DNA from: Anomaloglossus baeobatrachus
Taxonomy: Eukaryota > Chordata > Amphibia > Anura > Aromobatidae
Assembly (NCBI RefSeq): GCF_048569485.1
Contig: NC_134364.1
Location: 133,869,252-133,933,251, forward strand
DNA length: 64,000 nucleotides
Direction: 5' to 3'
Position numbers and translations under genes: made by a program. The first letter of the stretch is position 1. The number at the start of each line of letters is the position of its first letter. The notes under the pieces are model-generated. The model was not told where the DNA came from, made no database searches, and worked only from the letters and a program-made list of their open reading frames with translations. Below, piece by piece: positions 36,724-47,762 of the stretch.

Positions 36724-37126
36724 GATGAATTGTTCTTTGATATCCTTCTGTGGTAATAGAATTTTATCCTGATCACTATTTTAACAATTTTAAATAGTTT
36801 TTAACATTTTGTTTTATCATGTTTATGCATTAAAGTGTATTGTGGATTAATTTGGTATGGTGTATTTTGTTTATAAACTTTGTATTATTATTTTTTAATT
36901 TTTTGTATTTTTTCTAATATTTATTTTTGTTTATTGTAGTTTATTATTTATTGCTGGACCCCGCTTCTTTCTATATTGGATCTATCCACCTTGGAGCATA
37001 ATGGATTTTTATACCTTGGAGTACAATGGACTTTAACATCTTTATATATAAAAACAATTTTGATATATTGAGTTTTTTTCTTATAAATGCAAGTTTTTTC
37101 TTATATATGCCATTTTATATAATATA
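36724..37126 (+). other. 3' untranslated tail of second PLE
   Basis: T-rich non-coding sequence with no ORF of interest; it leads into the fold-back control region. Confidence 0.7.
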
Positions 37127-37408
37127 GATAACAGGATGGCTGGGAGAAAACCGGGTTAAATGCTGCGCTAGAAAACCACGATTCCGATGGATAAAATAAA
37201 TCCTTTCCTTTATTGGCACAAGTCAACGCGTTTCGAAGGCATATCCGCCTTCTTCATCAGGACAAAACAGTACAAGAAAAGAACAGCATAAACATAACAG
37301 CAAACGCGTTGACTTGTGCCAATAAAGGAAAGGATTTATTTTATCCATCGGAATCGTGGTTTTCTAGCGCAGCATTTAACCCGGTTTTCTCCCAGCCATC
37401 CTGTTATC
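37127..37408. repeat. Fold-back repeat: two 107-bp arms around a ribozyme
   Basis: 37127-37233 is the inverse of 37302-37408. The left arm, read on the minus strand, is the downstream part of the PLE control region. The 68-bp loop holds the rest of the ribozyme for the left copy. The right arm starts exactly at the GAAAC box (aaacgcgttgac), so it lacks the 5' half of the ribozyme. Confidence 0.85.
37222..37263 (-). ncRNA. Hammerhead ribozyme motif, second PLE
   Basis: On the minus strand: GTC, CTGATGA, a GAAGGC-ggatat-GCCTTC stem II hairpin, GAAA, CGCGTT, GAC. Both core boxes are consensus and AACGCGTT is self-complementary. The predicted cut follows GTT. Confidence 0.85.
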
Positions 37409-37499
37409 TGCTATTCCTGCTTCGGGGCTGCTGCTGACCACTGCTGCATGATCTACCTATATGCTTGCATAGGAGTTGTGCCTGTCACAACTGAAACAG

Positions 37500-37575
37500 G
37501 TGAGTACCTGTCTCCACTAGTGTATCCCCTTATCTATCAGATAAGACCCTATTTCTGCGCTTGTTTCTTCCACAG
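37500..37575 (+). other. Candidate 76-nt intron in second PLE leader
   Basis: Donor acag|gtgagtac at 37500 and acceptor tgtttcttccacag ending 37575. The flanks (cttgcataggagttgtg, cacaact) match the first PLE around its 73-nt intron, though the families differ elsewhere. Confidence 0.7.
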
Positions 37576-37590
37576 TTTTCTCCTGATTTT

Positions 37591-38040
37591 ATATAATGTT
37601 GTATTATGTGTATTATATTTAATTGATCACTATTCACTTATATAGATATAGATATATATGTAATTTTATGTATATTCTTCTGTATATGTCCTTATATATG
37701 TGTACATTTTTATATATTTTTTATTTTTCACATTTTTATATATATATTTTTTATTATATTTTACACATTTTTCACATTTTTTCACATTATATACATGTGT
37801 GTGTATATTTTTATACATATATATGTATATATATATATATTTATACTTTTATATATATATTTTATATATATGTTTTCACTAGTAAATATGGCTCACTATT
37901 TTTATGCACTTTGTATTACACTTAATATAGTATTGTGTATATATGTATTATCTATTTATTTTGGCATGCATTAATTGTGATCATTAACCTATTATATATC
38001 TGTACATATTATAGTAATTTCATTGTTATTCCGGGGTATA
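37591..38040. other. AT-rich low-complexity stretch
   Basis: Dense ta/tttt tracts (tatatatat runs near 37830). Small ORFs are composition artefacts. No gene seen. Confidence 0.7.
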
Positions 38041-38119
38041 CATATTCCTCTACCAACATGATACTCCTTCTTCTTTTAAGCTTTTCTGTTTTCCTATTCT
38101 TCCATACCCTTATGTTCCG

Positions 38120-38385
38120 TGATTGCGCGCATGCGGGGATGAAGCAGGAGTGCGTCATGGCTGGGGGCGTCTCTATCCGACGTGGGCCGGTTCACGTGAT
38201 GGGCGTTTGGCCGCGTGACGTATCACGTGGTGCTCGCCGCTCGCGTCACCCTCCCCGCCTCTGGATGACGTCTTTGGCCGGATGACGCTCTCCTTTCCTC
38301 CACCCGCGCATGCGCCCTGTAATGATTACGGTGGGGATTGCCTTAAACAGCTGATTGGCTGTTTGCCGTTTAAAAGGAGACCACA
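38120..38385 (+). promoter_or_regulatory. CpG-rich promoter-like segment with CRE half sites
   Basis: Contains gtgacgtatcacgtgg, gatgacgtct and gatgacgctc (several TGACG half sites), cacgtg E-boxes, an inverted CCAAT (gattggct, about 38354) and a TATA-like tttaaaag (about 38369), roughly 35 bp before the ribozyme motif. Motif-based inference. Confidence 0.45.
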
Positions 38386-38406
38386 CCAGCTGTCTCAATA
38401 CACATT

Positions 38407-38440
38407 CCCCTGACGAAGGTACGCCGAAACACGTGTAGGG
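38407..38440 (+). ncRNA. Hammerhead ribozyme motif, third PLE-like region
   Basis: CCC (stem I), CTGACGA, aggtacgcc (short stem II), GAAA, CACGTGT, A, GGG (stem I partner). ACACGTGT is self-complementary, the same dimer-prone stem III design as the other two, with a different sequence. The cut is predicted after GTA at 38437. Confidence 0.8.
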
Positions 38441-38990
38441 TGGGTTGGAGGCTGCCTATACACGGTCCTCATGGCTTCAGGTATATCCATTTAGATTAAT
38501 GTATTTACATTTGCTTGCCTGCATATTGCACTTTATGTAGTCCATCTTGACTAAGCACTTATGGATTATTACCCCAGGTGGCTGGCTTGGTGTCTTTGCA
38601 TGTGACCTTACATGGAATTTTCTGCCATAGTATACATTATTAATTATAGTGCACTTTATTATTATACACTTTATTAGCACTGTTGTGCACTTTATGTATA
38701 TTTTATAGCACATGCACTTTATATATATTTATTAATTTATATTGGTATTCTGTGGCAGTTTTCCATGTGTGCTCGCCTGCTTTGAGCCCTTGCTGCCATC
38801 TGGTGGCCTTTTCATGAAATTACATTGTCTATTTAATATTTATTGGATTCTTTATATAATTGTACTGTGTCGTGAGCTTTCTCCTGTCATCATTATCCTT
38901 GCTTATAAATTGTTGTTTTTAATTATATTATTAATAAAGAAATATATATTTTATTGGTATTTGGCTGTTTTTCTATGTATCGGTTTTATA

Positions 38991-39780
38991 TCCTCACCAG
39001 GATACAGGGCCTACCCCCAGGGACCTGGAACACCCAAAATCCTAGTTTCCACTCCACACCAGGGGTAATTGTCTAGTCAGACACTAAAGAGAATGGCCAC
39101 CTAGCGGCCGGAGTCAGTCCAGGGGACTAGACAGCCTGGTGGGAGGGGTCAGTTAGTAGAGTTGAGTAGAGTCGAGAAGTAGAGAGTGAAGTGAGAAGAG
39201 TGGAAGTGCCTAGAGCTGGGTCGTGTAACAGTGACCCAAGGGCACAGGAGAGTGGTCGCCAGGGCAGGTACACCCGAGTACCACTGGGACCAGAGCACCG
39301 ACGGCCCAGGTCAGGAGTCAACTTCACGCGGTCTGGCAAATACCTGCACAGTGAGGGGACCTTCACGGAGCTCACTGACGCACAGATCCGGGGGCATGAG
39401 CAGTAACTGGAGGATCAGGGTTCGGGACCACGAACGAGCCCTACAGGGTCCACACTGCCCGCTGTACGGACAAGGAGACTGCCAAAAGAATAGTCGGGCC
39501 CCCAAACCAGCTCCAAGCTACGGGGATTCAACCACACTGAGGGTGCTGGGGACACAGCAACCGGGTCATCAACTGGCACTGGAACTACAGGGACCTGAAC
39601 CAGCCGTCCAAAGGCCCAACTGTGAGTAAAGACTGTTAACTTACAATCCACAGTGTTGCCTCCCTTCTTCAGCGAAAGTCTCCACTATACATCTCCCGGG
39701 CTCAGTCCAACCTGCGGAGGGCCAGCCACCTCAGCTGCCATTACCACCATGTGTTTGGCGACGGATTCCAGTCTAGGATT
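38991..39780. other. Unclassified, possibly an old LTR-like remnant
   Basis: GC-moderate sequence with no recognised coding. Composition and phrasing (caactgtgagtaaag near 39618, ctccac tracts) recall the U5-like part of the first LTR element, but I cannot align it or find a partner copy or end repeats. Open frames here match no family I know. Confidence 0.25.
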
Positions 39781-39991
39781 CTGTCACGTTCTACTGAGCA
39801 TGCTCAGCATGTCCAGCAGAACGTTCTAAATAGTTTAAAATTACTCCTGGTCTCTCTCTGTCGGTCGGTCTCTCCCCCTCTCTCATACTCACAGATCACC
39901 AGCGCTGCACGGCTGTCACAAAGCTCTGGCGGCTTTTCTTCTTTTGAAAATTGTCGTCCGCTCATTATTTCATCTCGTATTCACTGCTTCC

Positions 39992-40089
39992 CCCACCCAC
40001 CGGCGCCCATGATTGGTTGCAGTCAGACATGTCCCCACGCTGAGTGGGAGCTGTCTCACTGCAACCAATCACAGCCGCCAGTGGGTGGG
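39992..40089. repeat. Palindrome with inverted CCAAT boxes next to TATA
   Basis: cccacccac...gattggttgcag is mirrored by ctgcaaccaatc...gtgggtggg, giving a long hairpin with a CCAAT in each arm, followed at once by tctatatagtg. This looks like part of a dispersed repeat with promoter-like structure. Confidence 0.6.
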
Positions 40090-40670
40090 TCTATATAGTG
40101 CAGTGCAATAAAAAAATAAAAACCGGCATGCGGTCCCCCCAATTTTGATACCAGCCAAGATAAAGCCACACGGCTCAAGGCTGGTATTCTCAGGATGGGG
40201 AGCCCCATGTTATGGGGAGCCCCCCAGCCTAACAATATCAGTCAGCAGTCGCCCGGAATTGCCACATCCAGTAGATGTGACAGTCCCGGGACTCTACCCG
40301 GCTCATCCCGAATTGCCCTGGTGTGGTGGCAATCGGGGTAATGAGTTATTCGCAGCCCATAGCTGCCACTAAGTCCTAGGTTAATCATGGCAGGCGTCTT
40401 TGAGACACCCCCAATGATTAACCTGTAAGTGAAAGTAAATAAACACATACACCCGAAAAATCCTTTATTTGGAATAAAGGATGAAAAAACACCCACTTTC
40501 ACCACTTTATTAAAATCCCCAAATACCCCTCCAGGTCCGGCGTAATTTACATGACGTCCCACAAGGCTTTCAGCTCTGCTACATGAAGCTGACAGGAGCA
40601 GCTGTGGAACACCACCGCTCCTGTCAGCTCCACGCAGAAACTGAAGTGAGTCACACTGTCAGCAGGGACA
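40090..40670. other. Unclassified sequence, likely dispersed repeat
   Basis: Starts with ataaaaaaataaaa and continues with segments such as ggcatgcggtcccccc and a tandem-like ggggagcccc pair. No protein homology is recognised and no ends are defined. Confidence 0.3.
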
Positions 40671-40674
40671 TCAC

Positions 40675-41082
40675 TCAGGTAGTGCCGATGTGTGTGCAGT
40701 GATGATGGGGACTGTAGTGCCATGGTGTGTGCAGTGATGACGGGGGCTGTAGTGCCAGGGGGTGTGTGCAGTGATGACGGGGGCTGTAGTGCCAGGGGCG
40801 TCTGTGTGATGATGATGGGGGCTGTGGTGCCAGGGGGGATGGGGTGGTGACGATGGGGGCTGTGCAGTGATGATGGGGGGGGGTGTGCATTGATGATGGG
40901 GGCTGTAGCACCAGGGTGTGTGGTGATGATGGGGGCTGTAGTGCCAGGGTGTGTGGTGATGATGGGGGCTGTAGTGCCAGGGTGTGTGCAGTGATGATCG
41001 GGGCTGTAGTGCTGGGGGGGTGTGGTGATGATGATGGGGGCTGTGTGCAGTGATGACAGGGGCAGTGTGCAGTGATGATGGG
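40675..41082 (+). repeat. Minisatellite, about 36-40 bp unit, left part
   Basis: Tandem units of the form gtgtgtgcagtgatgatggg plus ggctgtagtgccaggg. It is interrupted at 41083 by the chromovirus; its last six bases, gatggg, are repeated after the element. Confidence 0.93.
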
Positions 41083-42169
41083 TGTTACACCTCATGGCTC
41101 CTCTGTTGCAAGGAATGATGTGGTTTCCCATTGTTTGCCTGCCACGAGCCCTCCTGCTCAGCAGTGCCGAAGGTCTGGGAGACTGTGCAATATACAGGGG
41201 ATGCCTGCTCAGAGAGGCAGCAGGAGTGTTGAACCTTGTGGTACTCCTGTTGGAGGGAATGAGGCAGTCTCCCATTCCTTACCTGCCACGAGCCCTCGTG
41301 CTCAGCAGCGCTGAAGGTCTGGAAGACTATGCAATGTGCAGAGCTTAACTGCTCAGGGAAGCAGCAAGACTTCCGTTATCCTTGCACATTGTGAAACCGA
41401 GGATCCCACTTCTATGTCCCAGAGGCGGGAAGATGAGCATGTGCACTACGTGGCATGTTCTGATTCGCCCACTGCCGTCACACGGCTTGATGACTAGGCT
41501 GGTAATGTGGTGTACCCTGACTGGCCGGGCTGGGACGTTGTGGACCCTGATTGGGCCAAGGACGTTATCTCCGCCCCGCCCTTGGATGGAGCTACGCCTC
41601 CTTAAAAGCTCCTCCTGCCAATATGGCGGTGCGCGACTGTCCTCTATTGTTGGATGACTGGCAGTGTGCTGCTACGCCGCTGGACAGGCATTTTATGTCT
41701 ACTTGTGGGCTTTGCCCTTGCTGCTCCGGCAGTACCTTGTTTGCAGGCCGTGTTCCTGCCCTTACTGCCCCGGCAGTACCTTGTTTGCAGGCCGTGTTCC
41801 TGCCCTAGGTGAGCTCCTCGGGACTCCTTCGGACTCACCTGGTTCTTGAAGCACACGTGCGTGGGCACCGCTGTGCTACCCTCGTGCCACTTTTCCGTGA
41901 CTTTCCTCTAGGCACACGTGCGTGAGCACCGCTGTGCTTCCTTGTGCTACAAGTACACCGAGCTGTGAGTCCCGTGCCATACAACCCTCACGGGTTAGGG
42001 CGGGCCAGTGTACACAGATCGTCTGTGACGTAGCAGACGATCGTCAGCAGCAACCCGCTCACTCTTCAATAACCATAGCAGCGGTCCCCTACACCGCACA
42101 GTGGACCTTGACCGGCGGAAGCTGTCTCTATACCATCTTGGCACGCTTCCCCGGGTCCCCCTCGTAACA
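41083..42169 (+). repeat. Chromovirus 5' LTR
   Basis: About 1087 bp. It contains an internal tandem duplication of about 160 bp in its first third (each copy with gccctcctgctcagcag or a variant) and a duplicated ggcagtaccttgtttgcagg segment near 41730-41790. Confidence 0.92.
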
Positions 42170-42194
42170 TTACAGTCGCGCCAAAGGTCTGGCT

Positions 42195-43065
42195 ATGGCT
42201 GAAGAGCAGCAGCAGTTGCTGCGCTATGTGCAGCAGTTGGAGTCACGGTTGGCAGCAGTGGAGCAGTCCTCCTCCGATAAGGCTACTCTGGCGACAGTCG
42301 CCACCCAGGCGGCTACTCAGGCTGTGGTATTGGGCGGAAGGTCACCTCGCCTTGCGCTTCCAGAGCGCTTTAGCGGGGACAGCTCCGAGTGCCGTGGTTT
42401 TATAAATCAGGTAACCACCTACTTGGAGCTGTCTGCAACTCATTATGCTACTGAGAAGGCGAAGGTAGCCTTCGTCCAATCCCTGGTCACAGGGAGAGCA
42501 CTGAAGTGGGCCACGCCGTTGTGGGAGCACGGAGATCGGGTGGTGAATAACCTTGCAGCTTATCTTAGGGCCATGAGAATGGTGTTCCTCGGGCCTCAAG
42601 TCACTCACGACTCCGCGCTGCGGCTCCTACGACTTCGGCAAGGGTCCGCTTCGGTCGGGGACTTTGCGGTACACTTCAGGACACTCGCCGCAGAGCTGGA
42701 CTGGCCAGATAAGGTCCTTGTCCCTGTGTTCTGGGAGGGCCTGGCAGGTTTCGTCAAAGACGCACTGGCCACGCGTGAGGTGCCTGCCACCTTAGAGTCC
42801 TTGATTTAAGTTGCTTCTCGCATAGATATCCGCCAGGCAGAGCGGAGGCTCGAGGTCTCTTCGGCACCCACGTCTACCCGGCCTAAAAAGCATCTGGCCC
42901 CTATCTTCCACCGGACAGGTCTCCCAGCCAGCTCTGTAGACGACTCTGTGGAGTCAATGGAGGTGTCCAAAGCGGCCTCCTCTACCACAGGTCCTTGGTC
43001 TTCTGTCATCTGCTTTTCCTGTGGGCAGAGGGGACACATAGCTACCCGATGTCCTAAACCATCGG
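42195..43065 (+). pseudogene. Chromovirus gag region (fossil)
   Basis: Capsid-type Gag with an N-terminal heptad stretch (LLRYVQQLESRLAAVE), the Ty3/gypsy retrotransposon Gag core (PERFSGDSSECRGFINQ, then KVAFVQSLVTGRALKWA), and a CCHC zinc knuckle, CFSCGQRGHIATRC, near 43015-43056. Gag packages element RNA. The region is part of a broken fossil. Confidence 0.88.
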
Positions 43066-43124
43066 AAAAAGACAGCGTCTAATTTCAATCAGGGGGGACT
43101 CTAGACGCTGCCTCTCCCTCTAGG

Positions 43125-44930
43125 TTGACCATCAGCGCCCAGTTGCAGTTCGGCACTACGGTCTTCTCTGCCCTGGCTTGCTTGGACTCTGGCGCTGATG
43201 GCAATTTCATTTCGACCTCCCTGGCAACTCAGTACTCAGTTCTCTTGGTTCTGTTGCCTAAGCCAATCAGGATCCGGGTAGTCAACGGGTCTCTACTTGT
43301 CGATCCCATTACCCAGATCACCATCCCTCTCAGGATGGATGTACCACCAGGACACCATGAGCAGATGTCCTTCCTGGTGCTTCCAGAGGGGACGGATGAG
43401 ATCCTACTGGGACTCCCCTGGTTGAGACAGCATGCTCCTATACTCAACTGGGCAACAGGGGAGATCTCGTCCTGGGCAGGGTCTTGTAGGGAGGGAGCAC
43501 CTCGTGACTACCGGACCACCCACTACCATCAGGCCAGTTGGGTCTTCGGGGGAAAGAGGGGGGGTCGGATTTACCGGCACCTTATGAGGCCTACAGGGAC
43601 GCTTTCTCCAAGAGGGCCGCAGATACTCTCCCCCCCCACCGGCCATACGATTGCCGAATAGACCTGAAGCCAGGCTCCGAGCCCCCTAGGGGTAGAGTGT
43701 ATCCACGCTCTGCTCCAGAGACGGAGGCTATGTCCAAATATATCCAGGACAGCCTGGCGAAAGGGCTCATTCGCAAGTCTATATCACCGGCCGGTGCGGG
43801 GTTCTTTTTCGTGCAGAAAAAGGAAGGGGATCTGCGTCCCTGTATCGACTACAGGTGATTAAATGCAATTACGATTAAGAACAAATACCTGTTGCCCCTC
43901 ATTACGGAGTTGTTTGATCGATTCCGCGGGGCAAAGGTCTTCACAAAGCTGGACCTACGCGGGGCATACAATCTAGTGCGAGTCCGAGAAGGCGATGAGT
44001 GGAAGACCGCCTTCAACACCAGGGACGGTCACTATGAGTATCTCGTAATGCCCTTCGGACTCTGCAATGCCCCCGCCGTGTTCCAAGACTTCGTGAATGA
44101 CATTTTTCGGGATTTGTATCTTTCTGTGGTTGCATACCTGGATGACATCCTCATTTTCTCCCCCGATCTTGCCACCCATTGGAGGGATGTCATCCGGGTA
44201 CTCAAGAGGCTTCGCGCCTATTCTTTATACGCTAAGCTGGAGAAGTGTGTTTTTGAACGGGAATCCTTGCCGTTCCTGGGATATATCATGTCCAGTCAAG
44301 GGTTAGCAATGGATCCGGGGAAGTTGGAGACAGTGATGAAGTGGCCTGAGCCCCGCTCGCTGAAGGCAATCCAGCGATTCTTGGAGTTCATTAATTATTA
44401 TCGCCAGTTCATTCCCAACTTTTCGACGGTGGCAGCAGCCATTATTGCCCTTACCCGCAAGGGCGCTAATCCCAAAGCGTGGAAACGGGAGACGGTAGAG
44501 GCTTTTCACACTCTCAAAACCCACTTCTCCAGAGCTCCCATCCTTCATCGTCCAGACGTCTCTAAACCCTTTCTACTAGAGTTAGACGCCTCTTTGGTCG
44601 GTGCAGGTGCAGTCCTTTACCAGAAAAACGAATGAGGAAGGAAGCATCCGTGCTTCTTTTTCTCAAAGACCTTCTCTCCGGCAGAGAGGAACTACTCCAT
44701 AGGGGATAGGGAGTTACTGGCGATGAAATTAGCATTTCAGCAGTGGCGGCATCTCCTGGAGGGTGCGAAGCATCCATTTGAGGTATTTTCCGACCATAAA
44801 AACCTCACATACCTCCAGACAGCACAACGCCTGAACCCAAGCCAGGCTCGTTGGTCTCTGTTCTTCTCCCGGTTCCGCTGTATTATCCGCCACGTGGCCG
44901 GTGAGAAGAACGTACGGGCCGATGCCTTGT
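43125..44930 (+). pseudogene. Chromovirus protease, reverse transcriptase and RNase H region (fossil)
   Basis: Aspartic protease motif DSGADGNFIS near 43186; reverse transcriptase palm with YLDDILIF near 44136 and flanking FCNAP-type signature (MPFGLCNAPAVFQDFVND); RNase H with LELDASLVGAGAVLYQ and a final HVAGEKNVRADALSR. Order and motifs are typical Ty3/gypsy. Broken. Confidence 0.9.
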
Positions 44931-46310
44931 CGCGTTGTATGGTCGTGCTGGAGGAAGAAGAGGAGGAGCCGTGTCTTATATTACCCCCGGACAGCTTGAG
45001 GATGGTCACCCCCACTTTTCTGGACCAGGTGCCATCTGGCAAGACCCTCGTTCCCCCTGAGCTACGGAACGAGGTGCTATCCTGGGCCCATGCCTCCAAG
45101 GTCGGGGGTCACTTCGGGGTCAAAAGGACCAGAGACCTAGTGGCCAGGCATTATTGGTGGCCGAGAGTAGCCCAGGACATACAGGAGTATGTGGGAGCCT
45201 GTATGTCGTGTGCACGGAATAAGCTGTCTCGGCAGAGACCTGCGGGTCTTCTTCACCCACTGCCGGATCGTCCCCGGGAAGTGGTGGGGATGGACTTCCT
45301 GGGAGATCTGCCCAAGTCAGCAGGGCACAGGGTCGTGTGGGTCATCACGGATCACTTTTCTAAAATGGTCCACTTGGTGCCTCTCCCACGACTCCCGACG
45401 TCACGTGCCCTTGCCACCTTATTCATTCGGCATGTATTTAGGCTGCATGGCATGCCTGACAAGGTGGTGAGCGACCGGGGTCCCCAGTTTGCGTCTCGCT
45501 TCTGGAGAGAACTCTGTAAGCTCTTGCAGATAGAGCTTAACGTCTCCTCCGCATACCATCCCGAGACCAATGGACTGGTGGAGAAGACCAATCAGACCCT
45601 GGTAACTTACCTCCGCCACTTCATCTCCGCGCACCACGACAACTGGGCTAACCTCTTTCCTTGGGCCGAATTTGCCATCAATAATGCGGTCCACAAGTCC
45701 TCTGGCCTGACCCCGTTCCTGCTTAATGGACAACATCCCAGAATCCCGGTCCCGATGCCCATTACGTCACCCGATCCTAGAATGGAGGATTGGGCGACCG
45801 AGGCCCGGGAGATCTGGGATAACATCCAGGAGGCCCTTAAGAGGGCTAAAGACCGGATGGTGACGACGGCTGATGAGCACCGCCCCCTGCACCATATTTC
45901 ACCCCTGGTGACCTAGTGTGGCTGTCCTCTAAGAATATCAACCTACGGGTACAGGCAGCCAAGTTCGCCCCTAGGTACCTGGGCCCGTTTAAAGTCTTGG
46001 AGCAGGTAAACCCAGTGGCATACCGACTCCAGCTCCCTCCACGCTGGGCTATAGCCAATACCTTTCATGTGTCCCTTCTGAAACCCGTACGACTTAATCA
46101 ATTCTCGGGGACACTGCCGGCCCAATCCGGCTCCTCGTCCAAGACACTGAGGTAGTGAAGCTTGTGGAGACAAAAGTCATACGGGACAGGAGGTACTACC
46201 TCGTGGAGTGGGGCGGTCGTGGCCCGGAGCATAGATCCTGGGAATTGGAGGATCATATCCGCACCCTGGAATTGGTGGCGGCCTTCGAGCACAGGCAGGA
46301 GAGGGGCCCT
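44931..46310 (+). pseudogene. Chromovirus integrase and chromodomain region (fossil)
   Basis: HHCC zinc finger (HASKVGGHFGVKRT...CMSCARNK, about 45088-45225), the DDE core with MDFLGDLP, VSDRGPQF and the ETNG/VEKTNQ segment (about 45285-45600), a GPFK-type C-terminal domain, and a chromodomain (YYLVEWGGRGPEHRSWE, about 46190-46245). The chromodomain steers integration toward marked chromatin in known chromoviruses. Broken. Confidence 0.88.
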
Positions 46311-46330
46311 AGACGGGGGGGGGGGGGTAA

Positions 46331-47422
46331 TGTCACACCTCGTGGCTCCCCTGTTGCAAGGAATGATGTGGTCTCCCATTCCTTGCCTGCCACGAGCCCT
46401 CCTGCTCAGCAGCGCCAAAGCTCTGGGAGACTGCGCAATATGCAGGATATGCCTGCTCAGAGAGGCAGCAGGAGTGTGGCACCTCATGGTTCTCCAGTTG
46501 GAGGGAATGAGGCAGTCTCCCATTCCTTGCCTGCTGCGAGCCCTCCTGCTCAGCAGTGCTGAAGGTCTGGGAGACTACGCAATGTGCAGAGCTTAACTGC
46601 TCAGGGAAGCAGCAAGACTTCCGTTATCCTTGCACATTGCGAAACCGAGGATCCCACTTCTATGTCCTAGAGGCGGGAAGATGAGCATGTGCACTACATG
46701 GCATGTTCTGATTCGCCCACTGACGTCACACGGCTTGATGATGAGGCTGGTGATGTTGGGAACCCTGACTTGCCGGGCTGGGACGTCGTGGACCCTGATT
46801 GGGCCAAGGCCGTCATCTCCGCCTCGCGCCCGCCTTTGGATGGAGCTGCGCCTCCTTAAAAGCTCCTCCTGCCAATATGGTGGCGCGTGACTGTCCTCTA
46901 TTGTTGGATGACTGGCAGCGTGCCGCTACGCCGCTGTACAGGCATTTTATGTCTACTTGTGGGCTTTGCCCGTGCTGCTCCGGCAGTACCTTGTTTGAAG
47001 GCCGTGTTCCTGCCCCTACTGCCTCGGCAGTACGTTGTTTGCAGGCTGTGTTCCTGCCCTAGGTGAGCTCCTCGGGACTCCTTCGGACTCACCTGGTTCT
47101 TGAAGCACACATACATGGGCACCGCTGTGCTACCCTCGTGCCACTTTTCCGTGACTTCCTCTAGGCACACGTGTGTGGGCACCACTGTGCTTCCTCGTGC
47201 AACAAGTACACCGAGCTGTGAGCCCCGTGCCATACAACCCTCACGGGTTAGGGCGGGCCGGTATACACAGATCGTCTGTGACGTAGCAGACGATCATCAG
47301 CAGCAACCCGCTCACTCTTCAATAACCATAGCAGCGGTCCCCTACACCGCACAGTGGACCTTGACCGGCGGAAGCTGTCTCTATACCATCTTGGCACGCT
47401 TCCCCGGGTCCCCCTCGTAACA
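46331..47422 (+). repeat. Chromovirus 3' LTR
   Basis: Begins TGTCACACC after a G-rich tract (about 46313-46327) serving as polypurine tract, and ends CTCGTAACA. Homologous to 41083-42169 with many substitutions. Confidence 0.92.
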
Positions 47423-47428
47423 GATGGG

Positions 47429-47762
47429 GGCTGTAGTGTCGGGGTGTGTGTGTGGTGATGATGGGGGCTGTAGTGCCGGGGTGTGTGTGCAGTGATGATG
47501 GGGGCTGTAGAGCCGGGCGTGTGTGCAGTGATGATGGGGGCTGTAGTGCCGGGTGGGGGTGTGTGCTGATGATGGGGGCTGTAGTTCCGGAGGGGGGTGT
47601 GTGGTGATCATGGGGGCTGTAGTGCCGGGGTGTGTGCGGTGATGATAGGGACTGTAGTGCCGGGGTGCGTGCGGGGATGATGAGGGCTGTAGTGCCGGGG
47701 TGTGTGCGGTGATGATGGGGGCTGTAGTGCCGGGGTGTGTGCAGTGATGATGGGTGTGTGCT
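47429..47762 (+). repeat. Minisatellite, right part
   Basis: Continues the unit of 40675-41082 (ggggctgtagtgccgggg plus tgtgtgcagtgatgat), showing that the chromovirus split one array. Confidence 0.93.

Larger units (their letters stand above)
35656..37590 (+). mobile_element. Second, different Penelope-like element (5'-truncated)
   Basis: It begins inside the reverse transcriptase thumb (frame reading EFLDVTIKRDQ and HPPHIIKGIATGQFLRIRR), continues into the linker and GIY-YIG nuclease, then a 3' tail, an inverted control region with a ribozyme motif, and a forward partial control region with an intron-like segment. It is only distantly similar to the first PLE in protein and DNA, so it is another family. 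Confidence 0.85.
38041..38990 (+). mobile_element. Third PLE-like control region
   Basis: A CpG-rich promoter-like segment, a TATA-like box and a hammerhead motif stand in the same order as in the first PLE. No PLE coding sequence is attached. The downstream part is AT-rich with aataaag near 38935. Borders are approximate, and assignment rests on the ribozyme motif and layout. Confidence 0.5.
41083..47422 (+). mobile_element. Ty3/gypsy chromovirus, broken
   Basis: A 6.3-kb LTR element with TGTTA...TAACA ends and a 6-bp target duplication gatggg (41077-41082, 47423-47428). Parts in order: 5' LTR, gag, zinc knuckle, protease, reverse transcriptase, RNase H, integrase, chromodomain, 3' LTR. A chromodomain after integrase defines chromoviruses. 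The coding region is broken in a handful of places. The LTRs differ by about two dozen bases in the first 300, fewer afterwards, so it is clearly older than the other two LTR elements here. It is a fossil. Confidence 0.93.

Noticed and set aside
37623-38285. Small frames in AT-rich DNA before the third ribozyme
   Set aside because: Composition-driven (YIYIF strings) or reading through promoter-like CpG sequence.
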